Source: Diphasiastrum complanatum
Lineage: Eukaryota > Streptophyta > Lycopodiopsida > Lycopodiales > Lycopodiaceae
Reading direction: 5' to 3'
Assembly (NCBI GenBank): GCA_029204225.1
Contig: CM055109.1
Coordinates: 26,106,178 to 26,170,177, forward strand
DNA length: 64,000 bases
Below, piece by piece: positions 45,325 to 54,247 of this stretch. The notes below the pieces were generated by a model that had not been told where the DNA came from, did no database searches, and saw only the letters and a program-made list of their open reading frames with translations. Each line of letters opens with the position of its first letter. The stretch's first letter is position 1. The translations under genes and the position numbers were made by a program.

Positions 45325-46625
45325 CTCTCCCTCAATGATAAAATTACATTTTTTTATCCCTAATAGAGTACGAAACCTCTCAAATTTACATCTACCTAAT
45401 GACTTAGTAAAAATATCTGCCTTTTGATCTTCGGATTTACAAAAAACAAGATCAATGGCTCCATCAAGAATTTTCTCTTGAACAAAATGGTAGTGTATTT
45501 CGATGTGCTTGGTTCGAGCATGTAAAATTGGATTTTTGACAAGGTGAATGCAACTTTGATTATCACAAGATATAGTAGTCGCATCCACTTGTGGTTGACC
45601 TAAATCCACAAGCAATCTTTGTAACCATATCGCTTCTTGTGTAGCATTGCTGAGTGCTCGATATTCAGCTTCCGTCGATGATAAGGATACTGTAGGTTGC
45701 TTTTTGCTGCTCCATGAAATTGCAGCTGTACCATAACTGAATGTATGACCACTTTTAGATCTTATGTCATCAATATTATCTGCCCAATCGGCATCTGTAT
45801 AACCTACCAACATTGGCGTTTCAGGCTGATCATACTTCAAACCAAAATTCAATGTCCCTCGAATGTATCTGAGAATACGTTTAGCAGACTTCCAGTGTGC
45901 TTGACTAGGATCTTGCATAAATTGACTAACAACACCAACAACATAAGAAATATCAGGGCGTGTGTGTGTCAAATAAATCAAACTACCCACCAGCTATCTA
46001 TACAAATAAGCATCCACTTTCTCAGATTCATCATATGCAGTAAGCTTCATGTTGACATCCATAAGTGTACTCAAAGGCTTACAATCTTGCATATTGAACT
46101 TATAAAGCAAATCTCGTGCATATTTGCTTTGTATAAGAAAGACCATGTCTTTCTTTTGCCATACTTCAATGCCAAGACAATAGTGCATCAATCCTAGGTC
46201 ACTCATGTCAAAAGCTTTGGAAAGATTTGATTTTATTTCATCAAGTAAGCTCTCATTACTTTTAGTAATAATCAAATCATCCACGTACAACACAATGAAC
46301 ACTATATCTGAATCTTGCCTTAGAATGTAAAGATTAGGATCAGCATCACTCTTTATCATTCCCCTTCGCTTGAAGTGTTCATCAATGCAAGAGTACCACG
46401 CCCGTGGTGCTTGCTTCAATCCATAAATGGCTTTGTTGAGCTTACAAACAAGACGCTCTCTCCCTGGCTCAAAAATCCTTAAGGTTGTACTAAGTACACC
46501 TCTTCATCTAGCACTCCATTAAGAAAAGCAGATTTAACGTCCATTTATTGGATCTTCCAACCATAAAAAGTAGAAATAGCAATGATAGAACGTATAGTTA
46601 CCATCTTAGCTACGAGTGCGAAGGT
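45313..46625 (-). pseudogene. Copia reverse transcriptase C-terminal part and RNase H
   Basis: On the minus strand KQAPRAWYSCIDEHFKRRG, then FIVLYVDDLIITK (catalytic YVDD intact) and LGIEVWQKKDM are followed, after one stop near 45993, by the RNase H region GSLIYLTHTRPDISY, YTDADWADN, SSTEAEYRAL, SCDNQSCIHL and RTKHIEIHYHFVQEK. The frame differs from the upstream RT half, so a frameshift lies at about 46420-46440. It ends just before the polypurine tract. Confidence 0.93.
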
Positions 46626-48560
46626 TTATTCAAAATCAATACCTTCTTGCTGCTCAAATCCTCTCGCAACCAACCGTGCTTTATACTTGTTGAGTTGCCC
46701 ATCAGCTCTATATTTAATTTTGTATATCCATTTGCAAGTGACAGGCGTCTTACCATCAGGTAGCTCAACCAAGTTCCACGTCCTATTTTTCGATATAGCT
46801 TCCATTTCTGTTTCCATAGCTTCACGCCACTCCTTGTGCTCCTTTGCTTTATCAAAAGTTTCTGGTTCCTGAGCCTTGAGCACAGAACCCATTAGGGCTA
46901 GATTCATCTCTAATCTTGTAGGAGGTTTTCAATTTCTACTTGATCTTCTAAGCTCTCCCTGCTCACTTGATTCGGGAGTATCTCCCTTATTAGCATCACT
47001 TGTTACTGACAAGTACCACTTAGGCACTCTCCTAGGAATCTCATTATTGACCCTGTCTTTTTCCATTGGCTCTTTCATATCGACACCAACTTCTTTCTTC
47101 ACTTGCATTTTAGCTTTATCATCAAAGGGATCAATTGTCAATTTTATTTGGTCATTTTGACCCATCTCATCAAAAGTAGCATCTCTGAAAATCATGATCT
47201 TTTGTGCATCTGTGTCATACATCCTGTATGCCTTGGCTCTTTCATCATATCCAAGGAAAATACACTTAACAGCTTTTGCATCTAGCTTCTTTCATTTTTC
47301 ATCAGGTACATGAGCATAAGCATCACAACCAAATATTCGTAAATGAGAAACATTAGGTTTCTTTCCAGTAAAAGCTTCGTAAGGTGTCTTACCCTCCACG
47401 GACTTCGTAGGACACCGATTCAAGATATGAGTAGATGTGTTGCATGCTTCTGCCCAAAAAGTATTTGGCAAACCCTTGCTCTTAAGCATTGCCCTAGCCA
47501 TCTCCACAATGGATCTATTTTTCCGTTCTGCAACTCCGTTCTATTGTGGTGAATAGGGTGTAGTGGTTTGTCCCTTGATCCCCTAATCCTTGTAGAAATT
47601 TATAAACTCTGTTGAAAAATACTCACCGCCACCATCTGATCTGAGGGTCTTAATATAACAACCTATTTGTTTTTCAACTGGAGCCTTGAACTCTCTAAAC
47701 TTGGCAAAAGCATCAGATTTCTTGCTTATGAAATAAATCCAGATATGTCTACTATAGTCATCAATGAATGTGATGAAATAGTAACCACCACTAATGGACC
47801 TAGTTTGTATTGGTCCACACAGATCACTATGAACAAGATCAAGAATGCCATTGGCTCTTCTTGCTCCATCTTTGGGAAATCTCTCTCTATGCTGTATTCC
47901 CAAAATGCAACCCTCACAAATTTTTCCTTCAAAAGAGATATCAGGCAATCCAACAACTAGATTACCTCTTTTAAGGATTTGCAAGCTTTGAGCACTAATA
48001 TGACCAAACCTTTGATGCCAAAGATCACTTTTACTATCAACAGTGCTTACCATAGCTTGAGTAAAAGATCTCGCATTCAATTTGTAGAATCGATTCCCGT
48101 TGAATCTAGCTCCTGTAGCAATCACTTTGTAGTGATCCTTGATGTCTTTGACAAGACATTTGTCACTGTCAAACTCAACCTTGAGTTGTTGATCAGCCAT
48201 CGTCCCTACAGATAGTAGATTGTTAGCTAAGCCAAGTACATATTGCACATTGCTTATATGCTTTATCTTCCCATTGGCTAACTTCGTTGGTACCACTCCA
48301 ACTCCTTTAACAAATAGCAATTTGCCATCAGCTTGTCCAACTTCATCACCATTGTCAGTTTTCTTGAGTTCTGAAAACCACTCTTTCCTTGAAGTCATGT
48401 GCTTGGATGCACCACTATCAATGTACCAGGTATCCTTGGCTTCATCACTTGTCATTAATGCTGTAATGAACAATTTTGAACTCTCACCTGTGTCATCTTC
48501 ATATTGATCATCATCGTATTGATGTTAATCAGTATAATTGTCTTCATAATAATAGTCATC
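46626..48560 (-). pseudogene. Copia protease, integrase and RT N-terminal part
   Basis: On the minus strand, in one frame with scattered stops: protease WYIDSGASKHMT (48419), GAG-pre-integrase LWHQRFGHISAQSL, and integrase with HSDLCGP, TFIDDYSRHIWIYF, TLRSDGGGEYF and VAERKNRSIVEMA (D, D, E present). The integrase C-terminal LRIFGCDAYAHVP follows, and then RT start EWREAMETEMEAI, CKWIYKIKYRADG and KARLVARGFEQQ. Stops occur near 47580, 47540, 47290 and just below 46626. Confidence 0.93.
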
Positions 48561-49469
48561 AAATTGATGTTGATCAACATAATTTTCCGCTTGCCGTTTG
48601 TCTTTTATTTGTTCCATCTCCTTCTGTTTATTGAAGCATTCACGCTCCCATTGACCAGGTTTGTTGCAGTACCTACAATTTCCAGGTTTATTTTGTTTTG
48701 AATAGCCGCGTCCTTGACCTCGGTCTTGATTTCAATTACCTCGATTCAGGCTATCATTGACTTGCTCATGAAATTGTTGAAATGATCCTCAGCTTGAGTT
48801 TCCTCCTCTTGATTGATACTTTCCACGGCCAAATCTTCCACCTCATCCTCTAACTACAAGAGCTTGATCATAGCTCTTGTTACGATGATTCAAGTTCTCT
48901 TGACGTTGCTCTTTTTGCAAAAGCAATCCACCTAGTTCTTCATAGGTTGGAAGATTTTCTCTTGTGGCTATACTCGTCACAAACATCTGATGTGACTCAC
49001 TCAGACTATTCAATGTCAATTGCACGATCTCACGATCTTGTACTCGCTCTCCAACTGCTGCTAATTGATCATGGATCTCTTTGATCTTCAGTATGTGATC
49101 GACAATAGTTGCACCATCATCCATCTGCAATGTATACAACTTTGTCTTTAAAAATAGTATTCGAGATGTATTTTTCGTTTCAAACAATGCCTTTAATGTA
49201 TCCCACGCTTCTTTTGGTCCTTCTGAATCTGAAATATAGGGAATAATTGCATCTCTAACTGATAAGTTGATGACATTTTGGGCTTTCCGTCTTCTCCTAT
49301 CAAATGCCTGTTGATCTTCAATCACTGGCCTTGTCTCTTCACCTGTCACGATCTCCCATAGCTCCTTTTCCATCAAAATGTTCTTCAGTTTGAACTTCCA
49401 AACTGCATAGTTGCCGGCACCTTCCAATTTGCTTGACTCATTAAGAACACTCTCGCTTAGAGTTGCCAT
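48561..49469 (-). pseudogene. Copia gag with altered zinc knuckle
   Basis: The gag starts at ATG 49469 (MATLSESVLNESSKLEG). The UBN2 nucleocapsid region (ELWEIVTGEE, EAWDTLKALFETKN, LKEIHDQLAAVGERV) is intact to 48843. Two or three TGA codons follow in the Gly/Arg-rich stretch. The zinc knuckle reads CRYCNKPGQWEREC, with Gln where the metal-binding His is expected. It encodes the capsid and nucleocapsid of the particle. Confidence 0.92.
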
Positions 49470-49765
49470 TACTGGATAGATGAGTCTAGATCACAAAATT
49501 TATTCACACCACAGAACTGTAAATTTTTGGTTGTACACTTGATATCGGTACAACGCGCGGGTGCACAACTGCTCGGTATTCTCTTTACCTCTGGCGCGTC
49601 ACTTCGATATTGGTACTGATATGTGATATTGGTATGATGCGCGGATGTATGACTGCTCTTGGTTTTCTTTACCTCTGGTGCGTCGATCCGATATTGGTAC
49701 GGATATGCTATATTTGTATGACGCGCGAATGTACGATGGCTCAAGATTTTTCCTACCTCTGGCAC
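49469..49765 (-). other. Leader ORF overlapping the gag start (TAATG)
   Basis: A 98-codon minus-strand frame starts at ATG 49765 in the copia 5' leader. It runs through the 84-bp tandem repeats as a 28-residue repeat (APEVK and YQYR phrases) and ends at TAA, whose last A is the first base of the gag ATG. Whether it is translated is unknown; it may simply be a repeat-driven open frame. Confidence 0.45.
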
Positions 49766-49792
49766 ATCGATCCAATATTGGTACGAAAAAGA
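49541..49792. repeat. 84-bp tandem repeat, three units, in copia leader
   Basis: Units begin at 49541, 49625 and 49709. Each carries GATATTGGTA-like, ACGCGCGRATG-like and TACCTCTGGYGCGTC-like blocks. It lies between primer site and gag. Confidence 0.85.
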
Positions 49793-50315
49793 TTAAAAAT
49801 AGAGGGAATATAGGAACTTTCAGAGGGAATATTCTAGATCTTTCACTTCGGTGCAGTGGCTACGTCGCCTCCTCTTTGCAAAGATTTTGAAATGTGTGAT
49901 CGTTCAAAAGACAGAGATCAGTAATGTGAAAAGTATGAAGCCTTCTAACTCTGAATGGTAGTACTAGACACCGTCGAGTGTGATTTGCGATACTCCAAAC
50001 AGACAAATGAGAGACATCTTGGCAAACCTGTCACACAAATAGCACTTTCCACAATAGCTAGGAAGTATTGTGAAAATCTCCCCCACTCAACAGATTTTCA
50101 ATCTGTCTGATGCTGCCTTGGCCTTTCTGATGCCTCCAGTGCTTTCGTTCCCCACTGATGATTCTGAGCTCCAACCCTACAAAATACACCAAAGAAGAAT
50201 TTCTTCCAGCTCTTTTTGTCTCTCCAAGCTTTCACCTCCCGTGAAGGACTTTCTCACTTCGTTGCGGAGCTTGTGACAAGCTGCATCCATTGATCACCCA
50301 CACAGGACTATCGCT

Positions 50316-50327
50316 GCTCTGATACCA
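50316..50327 (-). promoter_or_regulatory. Primer binding site of the complete copia element
   Basis: The minus strand reads TGGTATCAGAGC, complementary to the 3' end of plant initiator-Met tRNA, directly adjacent to the 5' LTR. Confidence 0.92.
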
Positions 50328-50582
50328 TGTCAAGAATTAGATATGCAACATCAAGCATTCACCATAAGCAATCACCACAAGAAGACGGAAGAAGAACACG
50401 TACTGTCACTCTATCACACTAACTCATACAGAATGTAAAATGTACAAATAAACCCTGAATCCCTGATAGAGAGAGAAAACCTACGAGTAGACTAGCCTAC
50501 AGCTATTGACAGCTGGTCACAGCTGTCAACATTAATGTGCATCGTAAACAGTAACAATGAAGTTTATCATTGATTTCTAACA
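50328..50582 (-). repeat. 5' LTR of the complete copia element
   Basis: A 255-bp LTR, the same sequence as 45062-45324 apart from about ten substitutions and the 8-bp indel. Confidence 0.93.
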
Positions 50583-50587
50583 AGGGT
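50583..50587. repeat. 5-bp target site duplication (right), AGGGT
   Basis: Identical to 45057-45061; it confirms both borders of the copia insertion. Confidence 0.9.
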
Positions 50588-50850
50588 CATCTTTGAGATC
50601 TTCTTTAATCGTAGATTTGTTCATTGTTTTGCTAGAGGATTTCTTCTTCGAGGATTTGTGCTTTGTCGAAGATTCCTGGTCAGGTATTGAGGAGCTTTTG
50701 CTTTTCATTGTGACTTCGAATAATTTTTCCACGTCATTTAGCCAGGACTGATCTTTTGTCTTTGCCAGTTTTCCTTCAATAACGTCAATTCTCTGCACAA
50801 CAGCATCAGTCGCAACTTTCGCTTTCGTGTCTGCAACAGCTGGTGTTGCT
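50583..50850 (-). pseudogene. Gag upstream part of the gag-protease-X element
   Basis: The minus strand encodes a charged, Lys/Ser-rich gag segment (RIDVIEGKLAKTKDQSW, KHKSSKKKSSSK). With the copia element and one AGGGT copy removed, this frame continues into the segment at 45061. That shows the copia element inserted into an existing gag frame. At about 50850 it abuts a copia gag-protease fragment, so its own 5' end and LTR are lost. Confidence 0.65.
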
Positions 50851-51855
50851 ACACACAGATGGACTTCTTGGCTCCTTCATAAGGTGACATGGATGAAAAA
50901 GAATACTTGGAGCTACACATATGTGAGGAAGCTCCACTGTCAATATACCACGAACCATCCTTCTTGAAAGGTGATGAAGAAAAACTCGAGACCATAAGAG
51001 ATCCCTCTTCGTTACTTGCATGAGCATCTTCCTTCTCTTCATTAGAAATGTTGGCTTGCTTGAATTGACTCTTCTCCTTGAAGCAATTGGTGGCATAATG
51101 CCCCTTCTTGCCACAAAAGAAACACTTGATGTTTTTCTTCTTCTTCTTGGATGTGGAAGCTTGAGAGGACTCATCCTCATCTCCTTTCTCCTTGGAAATA
51201 AGATTGTTCTTGCTTGAAGAGAATTGGTGTTGATTCTTACTTCTTGTCTTGTGCTTGTCTTTGGTAAAGAGAGCTTTACCATCAATGTTGAGAGACAGTC
51301 TCTCCATTTTCAAGAGTTTATACTCTTGTCTTGATTCTTCAGAAATGAGCACACTTTGGAGTGCTTCCAAACTTGGTAGCTCCTCCTTAATGGCATAACT
51401 CTGTACAAGGTTGTCATATTCCTCCTTTAACCCATTAAGTATGACTTGAACAAGTTCATTTTGGTTGATGGAGTCTCCTATGCATGACAATTCTCTATGG
51501 AGGTCTTTAACTCTCATTACATAAGCTGAAGCACATTCATCACTTCTCTGTACACTTTGAAAAATTTGGTTTCTTAGTGTTAGAAGTCTAAAAGTATTTT
51601 TTGCCTCATAGATAGACTTGAGAGTATCCCAAGCATCTTTGGCATTAGTACAAGCACCAATGACATTCATCTTAATATAATGTAGAGCCATCCTAGATCT
51701 CTTTTTGTACTTTGGAATTTCTTGAGGAATTTGTGGTTCTTCTTCAATGCCAATAATGATCTTGCCTCTCCATCTCCTTCGTGTATGGTTGTGGATTGTA
51801 GTTGTCGATTAGATTTTCTGTATTCTTGTGGATTAACATAGGAATCAACATTCAA
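50851..51855 (-). pseudogene. Ty1/copia gag-protease fragment
   Basis: On the minus strand a gag UBN2 region (DAWDTLKSIYEAKNTF, VMRVKDLHRELSCIGD, LNGLKEEYDNLVQSYAIKEE), a perfect zinc knuckle CFFCGKKGHYATNC and protease WYIDSGASSHM are in one open frame (51691-50849). The first 55 codons (from about 51855) are in another frame. It resembles the plus-strand gag copies near 60.0 and 63.2 kb and belongs to the same family. It ends abruptly at the junction with the gag-protease-X element. Confidence 0.88.
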
Positions 51856-53200
51856 GTAAACTAAATAGGCTGGATTTGTGATGTAAATCTTGTATATTCT
51901 CTTACAATCCAGTTCTTGACGTTCTTGGGGTGTCCAAGAATGAAGGAATGTGTGTTTCTTGATTCTTGGACTTCTAAAATGATGTTAGATTAGTTTCTTG
52001 TTTCAGCTTTGTGGATTAATGTATGGTAGCTTAGTTTTGGTTGGTAAGGATCTGCTTCAAACTCGTTTTTACAGCAAAGTAGAATTAGAATCATGGTTTG
52101 TTCACCTGGACTATATGTTGATCGACAGGTTGAACGTTTTGATTACATGTTTGGTTGTGAATGCATGTGATAAGTTTCAAGAGTGACCCTCCTAAGTTGT
52201 CCTCTGACAGGCAGGACATAAACTACAACGTACATCTGTCCCTTCTGCTTGATTCTGGGCATTGAAACAAGAAAGCTATAAACCAAGAAGTGCCCAAGAA
52301 GAATAGGCAGAACGGTTCTGAAACTAAGAAGAAGCAAAGAACAAGCCAACTGATTCTCTAGAGCAGGGAATTTGTCAACATTGATGGCACAACGAATCTC
52401 CCTCATTCGAGAATTGCAGGTACTTTGGGTATTCATCGCAAAAATATTGTTGTAGCCAGTTCTCGCCTTAACATTAAGGACGAGGAGGAGGTTCTGCTCT
52501 TGAGTGCCTATCAGAGACAATTGCCTAGAGGTAGCATAATCACGGCTCAGGTCAAGAAACTGGTGTATGTCTTTTGGAGCTTAGAAACTCGAGTGTTCCC
52601 CAACAAAAAAGACATATGCCGACAGCCTAATTGGAAGAAAGAGTGTTGTCAGGAATCCAGTACATCTTGATGACACTCAGGTCTTCCTTTTTTTTTATTT
52701 TCGTTTTCTTGGTAATGTTGATCTTTTGCACTGTTGAAACTGATCTTTGATACTCCTGTTCTTTGGTTTTGTAGATACACACTCCACCTCTTGTTGTTTG
52801 GAGCTGTTTTGTAGTTTTTACTCAACTGATATTTTGCTCTTTTGGACTTTTGGGACTATTGGTACTTGAAGAAGCTTATAAACAACTATTTATTTTCTAT
52901 TTGGTACTTACGAAAACTTGTGTAAGATATATTTTTGGTACTTTTAGTACTCTATATTCTTTTCAAATAATTTTCTTTTTGCTATTTGGACCTCATAGAA
53001 CATTTTGTACTTCTAGTGTGCAGAAAGTACTGTTGTTTGTTGCTCTTTGGTGTTTTTGATAGTTTTGGTAGTTTTTAAACATTTCTTCAATTTGTTGTTT
53101 GCAACATTTTGGTCCTTTTCGATCTACTAGCATTTAGTTGTTTGGTGCTTTTTATTATTTTGGAACTTTTGGGTATTGCATGTTTGTGTTGGTAATACTG
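51856..53200. other. Unassigned stretch between copia gag and endonuclease domain
   Basis: This contains an open plus-strand frame of about 100 codons ending at 52670 and an overlapping minus-strand frame (52520-52143). Neither matches a family I recognise with confidence. The region 52680-53200 is T-rich with short repeated phrases (GTACTTTTGG, TTTTGG). Confidence 0.4.
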
Positions 53201-53204
53201 GAAC

Positions 53205-53590
53205 TTATCGTGTAACAATTTTGATACAACAAACAAACCACATAGTATGATTGTACTTGCAATGTATCGAAAACCAAGCTCAAATATGATGCATTTCTTG
53301 AATACAATAGAGGATAAATTACAAAAGACATCCACAAACATGCCAACAACCATTCTTGGAGACTTCAATATCAATATGCTTGCTTGCAACAACCATGCCA
53401 ACCATCTTACAACATTCATGCAGAAACATGGTTTCAAACAAACTATCACTACACCAACAACATTATATGAAAGCCAATTAGATCATATATATACAAATGC
53501 ACATAACTCGAAAAGCCTTCACGGAGATACAAATTGTTATTGGAGTGACCACTCCCCAATTTATTACCTATATATAGCGACCCAAATATC
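53205..53590 (+). pseudogene. Endonuclease/exonuclease/phosphatase domain fragment, animal or Helentron type
   Basis: The plus-strand frame encodes IVLAMYRKPSSNMMHFL, then TTILGDFNINML, FMQKHGFKQTITTPTT, SQLDHIYTN and YWSDHSPIYY. GDFN and SDH are catalytic motifs of the EEP nuclease fold. The TTPTTLYESQLDHIYTN pattern is typical of the endonuclease at the end of Helentrons and of animal CR1/L2-like LINEs, and unlike the plant L1 endonuclease at 41785. The frame stays open to 53783, but sequence after about 53590 is not recognisable. No helicase or RT motif was found with confidence nearby. Confidence 0.62.
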
Positions 53591-53783
53591 ATGCATGAGG
53601 TTTTTTGATCTTTCACGACCAAACCTCCTTCATCGGGCTTCCACTACTGAAGGTATTATTGCTTCTCATGCAACTCAAGATAAAGAGTTGGATTATTGTG
53701 ATCGTGCTCTTGGAAAAAACTATGTGAACTTGCGCATGAGAGTGCATGTTTGCTTCATACTTTTTAAATATGACAAAAGATAA

Positions 53784-54205
53784 AAAGCTATGATAATGAG
53801 TTGACATGAAATTATCGGATCACTTAGAACATTTGATTCCATGAACTGGAATCTCAACATTTTTGCCACAACCTTGTCGAGGGAGCTCCCTTGGAGAGCA
53901 TCCTCGTATTCGCAATGTGAAAGGGGGGTGGCCCTTTGCATGGACCACCGGCCTCATGCCCAAGAAAGTGCCAAGTCACTTGCTAGGGACTCTAGTGCGA
54001 AAACAAAAACATCATGAGTTTGATGGATGAACTAAATACAAGGCACTTGCTAGGGACTCTCATGTGAAGACCTACCGCAACAACCATAGTGCCAAAAAGT
54101 GCCAAGGAACTTGGTAAGTTTCAAGAGTGTCAAGACATTTGCTAAATTTGCTCTTAGGGTTTGTCCAACTCAAATAACCGCTTTGAGCACGTACAAAACT
54201 AACAC

Positions 54206-54247
<42 letters not shown>

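Larger units (their letters stand above)
45062..50582 (-). mobile_element. Complete Ty1/copia retrotransposon, 5521 bp
   Basis: Two similar LTRs (45062-45324 and 50328-50582), each TG...CA on the plus strand, face the same way and are flanked by AGGGT on both sides. On the minus strand the primer site TGGTATCAGAGC (50327-50316) directly follows the 5' LTR, and a purine tract GAGGGAGAG (about 45325-45333) precedes the 3' LTR. Between them are a leader with tandem repeats, gag, protease, integrase, reverse transcriptase and RNase H. The LTRs differ by about ten substitutions and one 8-bp indel by eye, so the insertion is not recent. Stops and one frameshift make it non-autonomous now. Confidence 0.95.

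Noticed and set aside
52365-52670. Plus-strand open stretch ending at 52670, with an overlapping minus-strand frame that vaguely recalls a Helitron helicase end
   Set aside because: The helicase resemblance is limited to a few residues and needs gaps, so it is not enough to call a Helitron despite the nearby endonuclease domain.
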